DNA of 64,000 bases from Halomonas sp. PR-M31 (GTDB taxonomy: Bacteria; Pseudomonadota; Gammaproteobacteria; Pseudomonadales; Halomonadaceae). Shown piece by piece: positions 18,539-27,390 of the stretch. The stretch is taken from NCBI RefSeq assembly GCF_001039575.1, contig NZ_JIBT01000001.1:62001-126000 (forward strand), in the 5' to 3' direction. Within the stretch, counting starts at the first letter, position 1. The number at the start of each line of letters is the position of its first letter. The position numbers and the translations under genes were made by a program. The notes under the pieces are model-generated. The model was given only the letters and a program-made list of their open reading frames with translations. It had not been told where the DNA came from and searched no databases.

Positions 18539-19063
18539 TCAGGTTCGTGTAATCGACACGCCACCATCTACCAGAATCGCTGCTCCAGTGATAAAGCTTG
18601 ACGCATCCGAGGCGAGGTGAAGAACAGTTCGCGCAATTTCTTCTGGTTTTGCCAACCGTTTAAGCGCGTGAAGCCCTTCAATGAAATCTCGTGTTCCGGA
18701 TTCAGCGCCTGGCAGGTTGGCAATATTGGTAGGCGTATCTGTTCCACCAGGCAGAACAGCGTTAGCGCGGATGTCATTCGCACCGAATTCAGAAGCCAGG
18801 ACCTGGACCATACCAATCATTCCGCCCTTGCTTGCCGCATAAGCCACCATGTCCGGAAAGCCAACCGTATGGCCAACAAAAGATGAAGTGAAGATGAGTG
18901 AGCCCGCGCCCCGTTCTATCATCGCTGGTACGTGACACTTGGCACCGAGAAAGGCACTTGTCAGATTGGTATCTAGCGTGTCATGCCAGTTCTGCTCGGA
19001 TAGTTCTGCAACGGAGCCCATTGCTCCGGTAACGATGGCAACTTTGCCTTCCAACGTTTTCAT
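18539..19063 (-). CDS. Short-chain dehydrogenase with an internal in-frame deletion
   Basis: A 174-residue SDR remnant. ATG 19063 has AGGAGG upstream and begins MKTLEGKVAIVTGA as in normal SDRs, but the next residues are MGSVAELSEQNWHDTLDTNL, which belong about 80 residues further on in full-length relatives (about 250 residues). The glycine-rich NAD(P) loop after VTGA, strands 2-4 and the NNAG motif are missing. The catalytic half is intact: serine in FTSS, YAASK (Y and K) and the C-terminal VDGG. Without the cofactor loop it is unlikely to act as a dehydrogenase. The frame is open across the junction. Confidence 0.8.
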   Translation of the reverse strand: MKTLEGKVAIVTGAMGSVAELSEQNWHDTLDTNLTSAFLGAKCHVPAMIERGAGSLIFTSSFVGHTVGFPDMVAYAASKGGMIGMVQVLASEFGANDIRANAVLPGGTDTPTNIANLPGAESGTRDFIEGLHALKRLAKPEEIARTVLHLASDASSFITGAAILVDGGVSITRT

Positions 19064-19258
19064 GACGACCTCCTGCTGTAATTGGAGGTCCATTTGTCAG
19101 GAAATTTCGTATCTCCGATATCTGTTTCTTGCTCTGCAATCCAAGAAGTGCCCGGGGCCGTTAAGAGTTTCGTTCTGCCCGCGGTCATTTGAAAGTGAAC
19201 TTTCGACGCGCTCTAAGTGGACGACCGCTTCCGAGAGGTGCTGCCCGGATTACAGCGA

Positions 19259-20611
19259 TCAAACGATCCGGAATAGACGCTGTCTTGCTTTACGTTTGAA
19301 AGGTGCGAATAGCGCGGCGACCGGCCCCAACAGCGCATACCCTGGCGGCAACAGCCTGATTGTATCGGGTGTGAGCATTACCAGGGCGTCTTCTGCGAAG
19401 GAGGTCAGCGCCTTCAATTCCGGTGCAAAATAATGACGAAACATGATGTGGTAGCGCTCTTCTATCGCGGCGATATCAACCTCTTGGCCGCATAACAGCC
19501 GATGAGTGATCTCCCGTCGCAACAGGTCATCGAAATTCAACTGATAGCCACGCCAAACGGGCAGCCGACCCCGATCGAGATACCTAAAATAGTGAGAGAG
19601 GTCCAAGACATTCTGACTGTAACTATCGTCTAGTTGGCCGAAGGCGCCGGCCCCCAGTCCAATCAGATCGCAAACCCCATGAGACGAGTATCCGCGCGAA
19701 TCGTAGCGCAAGGTGCCGCGATGCCAGGCCAATGCCATTTCATCTTTCGCCAAGACGAAATGACCCAGGCCAAGATGTAGGTAGCCGGCTTGTGTGAAGT
19801 GCAGGATGGCTTGCTGCAAGCGCTCCAGGGGAAGCATTGCAGCGCCGTTTGCAGCGTCAAGAAAGTGATGATGGCAAAGACTGACTCGGTCCGGTCGTAG
19901 CGTGAGTAGCTTGACCAGGTCTGCTTCGAAGCTCGCAAGGGTCTGCTGAGGATGACCATAAGCCAAGGTGATGCCCACCCCCTGAAGCTGTGCCTGGCGC
20001 CCGGCGTCGATCAATGGCGCCAGAGCTTCCACGCTGAATCCGCTGCTACCCCGCCCGGAGAGGGTCGTTCGAGGCGGGTCTATGAGATTCAGGTGAGTGA
20101 ACCCTAATTCGCCAAGCAACGCTATATAGGCCGGAGAAACACTATCTGGTCTTACGTCGATGGTGGAAGTGGGTTGATCGCTCTGGGTCAGGGAAAAGTG
20201 ATGCGCGAGTACGTCAAATAACCTTTCCCAGTGTGAGTACTTCATACAGGTCGCTAAATCGCCACTGATATGAACGTGCTCGATCTGGCGATCTTTATCG
20301 AAGAGAGCGGCTTGCAGGACGATTTCGCGTTCGAGATGGTCAAGATAATCATCAATGCGAGCTGCATGCCGAGCAGCGTTTGCTTCGTGGCAGGCACTTG
20401 TGCCGTCCAGCTCATGACAGTCAGGCAAATGAAGGGAAATCGAGAGAGGTCTCGGGATCGGGTCTTCATTGCTGGTCTGAGCTGCCAGACGATAGTCCTG
20501 AGCCGAAAAATCCTCACGCCAAAGCGTCAAAGGAAAGTACGGGGCTTTACAGGGCTCCGTGCAAGCATATTTTTCCAATAAGGCGCGATCGAGCGCCAAG
20601 TGAGCAACCAT
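19259..20611 (-). CDS. HemN paralogue lacking radical-SAM motifs
   Basis: A 450-residue protein aligning by eye along most of oxygen-independent coproporphyrinogen III oxidase HemN (457 residues in E. coli). The C-terminal half is well kept (for example GHFVLAKDEMALAW and the GVCDLIGLGAGAFGQ stretch). The active site is not: the cluster motif CxxxCxxCxC is C65-D69-S72-C74, so two of three iron-sulfur ligands are lost; the GGGTP SAM motif reads SGDLAT; and the GVQ segment reads IDP. It therefore should not make a [4Fe-4S]/SAM radical. The reading frame is intact, and an FNR-like box lies 60 bases upstream, so it is probably expressed without oxygen next to anr. A binding, chaperone or regulatory role is possible. 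Confidence 0.75.
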   Translation of the reverse strand: MVAHLALDRALLEKYACTEPCKAPYFPLTLWREDFSAQDYRLAAQTSNEDPIPRPLSISLHLPDCHELDGTSACHEANAARHAARIDDYLDHLEREIVLQAALFDKDRQIEHVHISGDLATCMKYSHWERLFDVLAHHFSLTQSDQPTSTIDVRPDSVSPAYIALLGELGFTHLNLIDPPRTTLSGRGSSGFSVEALAPLIDAGRQAQLQGVGITLAYGHPQQTLASFEADLVKLLTLRPDRVSLCHHHFLDAANGAAMLPLERLQQAILHFTQAGYLHLGLGHFVLAKDEMALAWHRGTLRYDSRGYSSHGVCDLIGLGAGAFGQLDDSYSQNVLDLSHYFRYLDRGRLPVWRGYQLNFDDLLRREITHRLLCGQEVDIAAIEERYHIMFRHYFAPELKALTSFAEDALVMLTPDTIRLLPPGYALLGPVAALFAPFKRKARQRLFRIV

Positions 20612-20670
20612 CCTGTGTCCTTAGCCAAGGATCTTTGCACTCACTATAGCCAGCGCCATCAGGGCGTATG

Positions 20671-20684
20671 TTGACTTGAGTCAC
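20671..20684. promoter_or_regulatory. FNR/Anr-like box upstream of the hemN paralogue
   Basis: TTGACTTGAGTCAC compared with the FNR consensus TTGAT-N4-ATCAA has two or three mismatches but keeps the dyad. It lies 60 bases upstream of the hemN-like start and 154 bases past the anr stop end, so it most likely serves the hemN-like gene. Confidence 0.5.
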
Positions 20685-20749
20685 GTCTGCTCGATCGTTC
20701 CGCTGCTAGGCTTGAATCATGTTAACTACGCCATGCCATGACGGCGACT

Positions 20750-21517
20750 TCATCCACTGTGTCGGCAAGCGTTCGAACTGCTCTCCGGGGCCGTGCCATA
20801 GGCCAGTTCCGTCAGGGCGGGCTTGTCGGCAATGTTGATTTCCTTGCCGGCGATGTCGAGGAGTCCTTGTTCTTCCAGGCGCCGGAAGGTGCGGCTCATG
20901 GTCTCGGGCACCAGGCCAAGATAGTTGCCCAGATCCAGGCGCGACATGGGCAAGCGGAAACGATTGCCAGACAGGCCTCGGCTGGCAAAGCGTTCGGAGA
21001 AATTCAGCAGGATGGCCGCCAGGCGCTGCTCCGCGGAGCGGCGGGTGAGCAGTTGGGCAGTGCCTTGCTCGGTGACCAGCTCGCGACTCATGATACGCAC
21101 CAGCTGCTGCTGCAGCTTGGGCGCCTTTTCACCCAGCACTTCAAGCGCATGGAACGGGATCTCGCAGACACTCGAGGTTTCCATGGCAATAGCGGCGCAG
21201 GCATGTCGATCGGACGTGATGGCTTCGAGCCCGATTACCTCGCCGGGAAAATGAAAGCCGGTGATATGCTCATCCCCATTGGTCATCAGGCTCGAGGTTT
21301 TGACAGAGCCTGTACGCACCGCATAGATGGATGTAAAAGGGTGACCGGCCTGAAAAAGATAGTCCCCCCGGGCAATGGGTTTGCGTCGCTGAACGATCTC
21401 CTCGAGCTTGGACACCTCCGCTAAAGACAGGGAGTCCGGCAGACAGAGTTCACGCAGACGGCAGTTACGGCAACTGTCGCGCATCTCGTTGACCGCGGCA
21501 ACACGGGGCAGGGACAT
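20750..21517 (-). CDS. anr: Anaerobic regulator Anr/FNR
   Basis: A 255-residue CRP/FNR-family regulator. C16, C19 and C25 (CRNCRLRELC) and C107 (RHACAAIAM) are placed to hold the oxygen-labile [4Fe-4S] cluster of FNR. The recognition helix ETMSRTFRRLEEQG has the E-x-x-S-R residues that read TTGAT half-sites. A cyclic-nucleotide-fold sensory domain and a dimer helix lie between. GAGGAG precedes the ATG. Matching boxes occur upstream of narK and the hemN-like gene, making it the probable oxygen switch for the nitrate respiration region. Confidence 0.93.
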   Translation of the reverse strand: MSLPRVAAVNEMRDSCRNCRLRELCLPDSLSLAEVSKLEEIVQRRKPIARGDYLFQAGHPFTSIYAVRTGSVKTSSLMTNGDEHITGFHFPGEVIGLEAITSDRHACAAIAMETSSVCEIPFHALEVLGEKAPKLQQQLVRIMSRELVTEQGTAQLLTRRSAEQRLAAILLNFSERFASRGLSGNRFRLPMSRLDLGNYLGLVPETMSRTFRRLEEQGLLDIAGKEINIADKPALTELAYGTAPESSSNACRHSG

Positions 21518-21719
21518 GTTCTCCTCCTCACTATGAGCCTTGCCTGAATTGTATAAAAATGCTGACGCAAGGTTGGCAAGGGCTCGATGATTATAAACAC
21601 ATAGTATAGGTTAAATGGGTGGGTGCCCAAGGATGAAAATGGACAAGTCGACTAGCCTAGCAGGGGCCCGAACTTATTGTCGGCAGAAATAGTATTTACT
21701 TTAAAAGGAGTAGGTCTTG

Positions 21720-22037
21720 ATGTCTCAGCAGAACTTGCCTTCCGGCGCCGGCGAAGTCGCCGAGCAGTACCCTGATATCTGGAACGCTTATGCCGCCCTG
21801 GGAGAAGCCTGCGCCAAATCCGGGCCACTGGATGAGCGCACCCGACGCCTGGTCAAGCTGGCGTTGGCGGTAGGGGCGCGCTCCGAAGGCGCGGTGCATT
21901 CTCATGCCCGGCGTGCCCTGGAAGAGTCCATTGGTGCAGAAGAACTCAAGCAGGTCGCGATGATGTCGATTCCCACCCTGGGCTTTTCCGCGGCAGTGGC
22001 GGCGTTGACCTGGATTGAGGACGTCACCGACGCTTGA
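21720..22037 (+). CDS. Carboxymuconolactone decarboxylase-family protein without the CxxC motif
   Basis: A 105-residue all-helical protein of the CMD/AhpD superfamily. RTRRLVKLALAVGAR and the following EGAVHSHARRAL match the family core, but the redox pair CxxC of AhpD-type peroxidases reads E-G-A-V, leaving only the histidines. It is thus unlikely to be a peroxidase. AAAGGAG lies upstream of ATG 21720. It stands between anr and narL, converging on narL with one base between stops, so it may belong functionally to the nitrate region. Role unknown. Confidence 0.82.
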   Translation: MSQQNLPSGAGEVAEQYPDIWNAYAALGEACAKSGPLDERTRRLVKLALAVGARSEGAVHSHARRALEESIGAEELKQVAMMSIPTLGFSAAVAALTWIEDVTDA

Positions 22038-22038
22038 G

Positions 22039-22680
22039 TCACACCGCGTCATGATGAACCGCCCACACCGCAGCCTCTACTCGAGAACGCAGATGCAGCT
22101 TCTTGAGTAGATGCTTGACGTGCACCTTGACAGTACCTTCGGTGATGGCCAGCTGTCGCGCGATCATCTTATTGCTGTGCCCCTTCGCAAGCGCCCGCAG
22201 GATGTCCCGTTCCCGGGAGGTCAACGTGGCCAGGACGTCGTTGGGGCCTGTTCGTCTGCCGCCAATGGCATCCGCAAGAATGGTTGCCAGCTGTGGGCTG
22301 ACCACTAAAACACCTTTGGCCGCCTGCTGAATCTGCACCAGTAGATCTTCCGGTTCCATGTCCTTGAGCAGGTAGCCATCGGCGCCGGCACGAAGCGCCG
22401 CCACCACATCCTCGTGGGCATCCGATACGGTCAGCATGACGATACGCGTATCGATATCGGCGTCGCGTATCTGACGCAGGGCTTCCAAGCCATCCATCCG
22501 TGCCATGTGCATGTCCATCAGGATCAGCTCCAGCTCGAGCTCCGTCGCCATGCACACGGCGTCAGCGCCACTGGACGCCTCCCCGACCACCTGCATGTTG
22601 TCGTCCATGTCGATCAGCTGGCGAACACCCCGCCGAAACAGAGGATGGTCATCGACGATCAGAATACGGGGGCCGGTCAT
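22039..22680 (-). CDS. narL: Nitrate/nitrite response regulator NarL
   Basis: A 213-residue LuxR-type response regulator. The receiver domain has D10/D11, the phosphoacceptor D56 (LILMDMHM) and the conserved lysine in YLLKDMEP. The C-terminal helix-turn-helix contains LTSRERDILRALAKG and MIARQLAITEGTVKVHVKHLLKKL, as in NarL/NarP. Its ATG overlaps the narX stop. NarL-phosphate binds TACYYMT heptamers, and a perfect inverted 7-2-7 pair lies upstream of narK. Confidence 0.94.
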   Translation of the reverse strand: MTGPRILIVDDHPLFRRGVRQLIDMDDNMQVVGEASSGADAVCMATELELELILMDMHMARMDGLEALRQIRDADIDTRIVMLTVSDAHEDVVAALRAGADGYLLKDMEPEDLLVQIQQAAKGVLVVSPQLATILADAIGGRRTGPNDVLATLTSRERDILRALAKGHSNKMIARQLAITEGTVKVHVKHLLKKLHLRSRVEAAVWAVHHDAV

Positions 22681-24431
22681 CGTTCATCTCCCGACAGCGG
22701 ATTGGCGGCGCTTTTTTCGACGTCACTGGTATCTTTGATGAGCCGAGGCATGAAGCGCAGTGCGACCAGCGTTCCGCCTTCGGGGTGTCGTTGCAGAGCG
22801 AGATGCCCGCCGAGCGCAGCGGCTCGCTCGCCCATGATGATGGTGCCGTAATGATTCAAACGCTCCCATCGGTCTGGCAGCCCAATACCATCGTCTCGTA
22901 GATTGAGCACGATTTCCTCCTTGGCATCGGTGAATAAACGAATACTGCAACGGCGTGCCTTGGCGTGGTGGATCACGTTGGCCAGCGCTTCCCGCACGAG
23001 GTGCAGGACATGGACTTCCTCGTTGGGGGTAAGAGGGCATTGTCCAATGGCATAGTCGAGCTGAATCTCGAGTTCACCGCGCTGTGAAAATTCTCGGGCG
23101 GTTTCTCTCAGCGCTGCCTCCAGCCCGGCAACGTTCATTTGCAGGCGGAAGGTGCTGAGCAATTCCCGCAGCTGGCGGTAGGCGGCATTGAGACCTTCGC
23201 GCAGTTCGTCGATGACGACTTGTTGCTCCGCCTGAGGTTTTTGCTGGCGAATCTGCATCTGCAGCCGGGCTACCTGAATCTTTAGATAGGACAGGGATTG
23301 GGCAAGGGAGTCGTGTAGCTCCCGGGCAATGACCGAGCGTTCATCCATTAGCGCAAGCCTTCGCTGCTGATCGGACTTTTTGGCCAGGGACTGCGCCGCG
23401 GCAATTAGATCGGCGACGGTTTCAATCAGCTCCTGTTGCCAGCGTTGCGGCCTCTTACCTTGAGGGTAGCGCAACAGAAGTTGGCCATAATCCTGCCCGG
23501 ATTTACGAATGGGGACGATCTGGGTGCCGGCGGGCATGACATCGCCATCCAGATGTAAGGTAATGGCGTGTGCCTCTGTGATCCTTTCAAGCCGGTCGAG
23601 AATCTCCCGATAGCGCTCATTGCCCGGCGAAAAGCCGCCGAGCTGGCGCGCTGTTTGATAGAGCAGGCTGAGGGCATCGTTGCTGCGCTGAAGCTCCAGG
23701 GTTTTTAGCGCCACCCGCTGTTCCAGCTGAGCATACATCTGCGAAAGACTCTCGTTCATCTGATTGATAGTGCGCGAGATCAGACCAAGCTCATTATCAT
23801 TCTGGTAGTGGGTACGCTGATCGAAGTTCCCTAGGCGTGCCTGATTGACCACGGTGAACAGCTCCCGCAGCGGGGGCGTGATACTGGCGAGCTGATACAT
23901 CGCAAAAAAAGCCAATACCAGCGTCAAGAAAAGCGCGACTCCCTGTACCAGACGCAATATCTCGATCCGTGATTCCGCCCTTTTCTGTAGCTGACTGACG
24001 AACGCATTCATTTCAGCGACAAAACGCGCTACCTGTTCGGATAACGCCTGACGTTCTGCGCTATCCGGCTTCAACAGGGCAGGGCGCAACGTTTCCTCCC
24101 ATTGGCGAAGCACTTCCTCATAGCGCATCGTCAAGGGGTGTCGCGATCCGCCAGGAACGAGTGACACGATTGAGTCTTCCCGCAGATCCTGGTCAAGGCG
24201 GGCAATGCGCCGTTCGATAAGATCATTGGCCGCTGGCGTTTGGCCCAGCGTGCTGTAGAGACGATAGGCCTGCATACGTATCGAACCGGCCTGATTGATC
24301 GCGGCGGCGTCTCCGCCGGCGGTCTCGGCAATGACGATGGAGCTGAGCATACTGGTGAGGGCAAGAATAACGATGCCGGCCATGGTCAAACCGGTTCGAA
24401 AGAACAGGGACTGGCTATAGGTGTAGGACAT
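22677..24431 (-). CDS. narX: Nitrate/nitrite sensor histidine kinase NarX
   Basis: A 584-residue membrane kinase. The periplasmic domain starts with the P-box AINQAGSIRMQAYR (near residue 45), which binds nitrate between the two subunits. A second membrane span (about 160-180), HAMP and a central coiled region follow. The H-box is IARELHDSLAQSLSYLK and the ATPase domain has the LRDDGIGLP G-box. ATG 24431 is chosen for its AGGAG seven bases upstream; an ATG at 24476 would add 15 residues without a good ribosome site. It is co-transcribed with narL and divergent from narK. Confidence 0.93.
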   Translation of the reverse strand: MSYTYSQSLFFRTGLTMAGIVILALTSMLSSIVIAETAGGDAAAINQAGSIRMQAYRLYSTLGQTPAANDLIERRIARLDQDLREDSIVSLVPGGSRHPLTMRYEEVLRQWEETLRPALLKPDSAERQALSEQVARFVAEMNAFVSQLQKRAESRIEILRLVQGVALFLTLVLAFFAMYQLASITPPLRELFTVVNQARLGNFDQRTHYQNDNELGLISRTINQMNESLSQMYAQLEQRVALKTLELQRSNDALSLLYQTARQLGGFSPGNERYREILDRLERITEAHAITLHLDGDVMPAGTQIVPIRKSGQDYGQLLLRYPQGKRPQRWQQELIETVADLIAAAQSLAKKSDQQRRLALMDERSVIARELHDSLAQSLSYLKIQVARLQMQIRQQKPQAEQQVVIDELREGLNAAYRQLRELLSTFRLQMNVAGLEAALRETAREFSQRGELEIQLDYAIGQCPLTPNEEVHVLHLVREALANVIHHAKARRCSIRLFTDAKEEIVLNLRDDGIGLPDRWERLNHYGTIIMGERAAALGGHLALQRHPEGGTLVALRFMPRLIKDTSDVEKSAANPLSGDER

Positions 24432-24549
24432 TAAAAAGGCTCCTGGGCCACTACCCCTTTTGATTTTTAACGCCATTCTTGAGCATGAAGCTTCAACGAT
24501 AATTGCGTTTAGTTTATAGGATTCAATCGCTTAAAAGATATTTTTCGTA

Positions 24550-24565
24550 TACCTCTTTAGAGGTA
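24550..24565. promoter_or_regulatory. NarL 7-2-7 binding site upstream of narK
   Basis: TACCTCT-TT-AGAGGTA is a perfect inverted pair of NarL heptamers (TACYYMT) separated by two bases, the arrangement bound by both NarL and NarP. It is centred 52 bases upstream of the Anr box and 119 bases inside from the narX start, so it could act on narK and on narXL. Confidence 0.72.
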
Positions 24566-24602
24566 GCAGGCGTCATTCGATTTTTCCCCTGGCGCCCGTT
24601 CC

Positions 24603-24616
24603 TTGATTCAGGTCAA
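24603..24616. promoter_or_regulatory. Anr/FNR box of the narKGHJI operon
   Basis: TTGATTCAGGTCAA differs from TTGAT-N4-ATCAA at one position. Its centre is 74 bases before the narK ATG. With the NarL site upstream it gives the expected two-input control: low oxygen plus nitrate. Confidence 0.75.
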
Positions 24617-24683
24617 CAGCACTTGAAGCACTCTGTAGCAACGTCCTCCCATCGGCTTTTACCGATGTCAGGGGGGAACTTCC

Positions 24684-27364
24684 ATGTCAAACGTATTATC
24701 GCTTCTACGCAGCGAGCACCGGGCGCTAGGGTTATCGACCCTGGCGTTCACCTTGTGCTTTGCGGTGTGGACACTCTTTTCCATTCTCGGGATACAAATC
24801 AAGCAGGAGTTCGGGCTTTCTGATACCCAGCTGGGCCTGCTGATGGCCACTCCAATTCTCACCGGCTCCATCTCGCGACTGTTTCTGGGCATCTTGACGG
24901 ATCGCTTCGGCGGGCGCTGGGTGTTCGGGCTATTGATGCTGGTCACTGCCCTGTGTGTTTATCTGCTGACCTTCGCCAATAGCTATGCGATGTTGCTGGT
25001 CGGCGCCCTTGGTGTGGGTCTGGCCGGTGGCTCCTTCATCGTCGGAGTCGCCTACGCTTCCGCCTGGTTCCCGAAGGAAAAACAGGGCACCGCCCTGGGC
25101 ATCTTCGGCGCCGGCAACGTGGGTGCCGCCGTGACCAACTTCGGTGCGCCCTTTTTGCTATTGGCTATGGGCTGGCAGGCGACCGCTCTGGTCTATGCCA
25201 CGGTGATGGCGGTGATGGGCGTCGTCTTCATCATGTTCGCCAAGACCGACCCGTTGAGTGCCGGTCGCCGCGCCAACCCGGTGCCCTTGAAAGAGCAGCT
25301 GGCACCCATGGCAGAGCTGCGGGTCTGGCGTTTCTCGCTTTATTATTTTTTTGTCTTCGGCGCTTTTGTGGCACTGGCTCTGTGGCTTCCGCATTACCTG
25401 ATCGAGGTTTACGGGCTGGGCATTGCCGCCGCCGGCATCATTGCCGCGCTGTATACCATTCCCGCCTCGCTGTTTCGCATCCTCGGCGGTTGGCTGTCGG
25501 ATCGTTACGGCGCACGCCGGGTCATGTACTGGACGCTGATCGTCTCGGTCATAACCACCTTCCTATTGAGCTATCCGCCTACCGAGTACGTGGTGCATGG
25601 AGTGGCAGGAGAAATTCGCTTCTCATTGACCATGCATCTGGTTGCCTTCGTGGCACTGACCATGGTGCTAGGCTTTTTCATGTCTCTTGGCAAGGCAGCG
25701 GTGTTCAAGCATATCCCGGTCTACTACCCGCACCATGTCGGTGCCGTGGGGGGCGTGGTAGGCATGATCGGGGGCCTTGGCGGCTTCTTCCTGCCCCTGA
25801 CCTTCGGCATGCTCAACGACGTGGTGGGTATCTGGCAAAGCTGCTTCATGCTGCTGTTCGTGATCTCCGCGGCCGCCCTGGCTTGGATGCACTACGCCAT
25901 CAACAAGGTCGAGCGTACCGAGTGGGAAAGCAAGCGTGAGAGCACCGATCTGCCGGAGCTTTCCACCCCGAGTCGCTTCGTGCTGCAGGACTGGCGCCCG
26001 GAAGATCATGGTTTCTGGGAAGACAAAGGCAAGCGCGTCGCGACCCGCAATCTGTGGATCTCGATTCCCAACCTGCTGCTGGCCTTCGTGGTGTGGATGG
26101 TGTGGTCCGTGGTGGTGGCCAAGCTGCCGCAAGTGGGCTTCGAGTACAGCTCCAACCAGCTGTTCTGGCTGGCGGCACTGCCGGGGCTTTCTGGTGCGAC
26201 TCTGCGTATCTTCTACAGCTTCATGGTGCCGATCTTCGGCGGCCGGCGCTTCACGGCGATTTCCACCGCTTCCTTGCTGCTGCCGGCACTATGGATCGGC
26301 TTTGCCGTGCAAAACCCCCAAACGCCTTATCTGGTGATGCTGATCCTGGCACTGATGTGCGGCTTCGGCGGCGGTAACTTCGCCTCCAGCATGGCCAACA
26401 TCTCGTTTTTCTATCCCAAGCAGGAGAAGGGCAATGCCCTGGCGCTCAACGCCGGCCTCGGCAACCTGGGCGTATCCGTCATGCAGTTTCTGGTGCCGCT
26501 GGTGATCACTGCCGGGGTATTCGGCTATCTAGGTGGAGATCCGCAGCGTCTGGATAACGGCGATCAGCTATGGCTACAGAACGCAGGCTTCATCTGGGTG
26601 CCGTTCATCATCGTTGCCACCCTGGCGGCCTGGTTCGGCATGAACGACATCGCAAGCGCCAAGTCCTCCTTCAAGGATCAGTCGGTCATCTTCAAGCGCA
26701 AGCACAACTGGCTGATGTGCGTGCTCTATACCGGCACCTTCGGCAGCTTCATCGGCTATTCCGCGGGCTTCCCGCTGCTGGCGGCCAACCAGTTCCCAGA
26801 GGTCGATGTGCTTAAGTTTGCCTTCCTAGGGCCATTGGTCGGCGCACTTTCCCGGGCCGGCACCGGCTGGATCTCCGATCGCTTCGGCGGCGAGCGGGTA
26901 ACTTTCTGGGTGTTCGTGGCGATGATCGCAAGCGTCTTCGGCGTGCTGTTCTTCCTCGGCATCAAGGATCAGCCCGGCGCCTTTTGGGGCTTCTTCGCCA
27001 TGTTCCTGCTGCTGTTCTTCTTCACCGGCGTGGGTAACGCCAGCACCTTCCAGATGATTCCGGTGATCTTCCGTCAGGAGATTCCGCGCCTGATGCCACA
27101 TCTCTCCCCACAGGAGCAGCGTCAACAGGCGGAAAGAGAATCCGCGGCCACCATTGGCTTTACCTCGCGATCGCCGCCTACGGTGCCTTCTTCATTCCCA
27201 AGGCCTATGGCAGCTCCATCGCCCTGACTGGCGGTGCAGAAATGGCGCTTTACGGCTTCATCGTCTTCTACGTGATCTGCGTGGCGCTGACCTGGTTCTA
27301 CTACACCCGGGGCAAGGCCGAAATCAGCTTTGACGAGACCCCTATGGCAGCAACCGCTTCCTGA
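24684..27364 (+). pseudogene. narK: Fused NarK1-NarK2 nitrate/nitrite transporter (frame broken near 27167)
   Basis: A double-length major-facilitator protein of 893 residues when restored. The N-terminal half (about 1-420) and the C-terminal half (about 450-893) are each 12-span NarK modules; both have the nitrate signature GGFFLPL or GGNFASSMANISFFYP. Fused NarK1/NarK2 proteins are known to combine nitrate/proton symport with nitrate/nitrite exchange. The frame breaks near the end: one base added at 27163-27167 turns TSRSPPT into TSAIAAYGAFFIPKAYG and reaches TGA at 27362-27364. It is the first gene of the nar operon, 26 bases before narG. Confidence 0.92.
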
Positions 27365-27390
27365 AAGCGGGGCAAACGAGGAGATTATAA

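Noticed and set aside
24432-24476. Start of narX 45 bases further upstream
   Set aside because: No ribosome site there, whereas ATG 24431 has AGGAG at normal distance.
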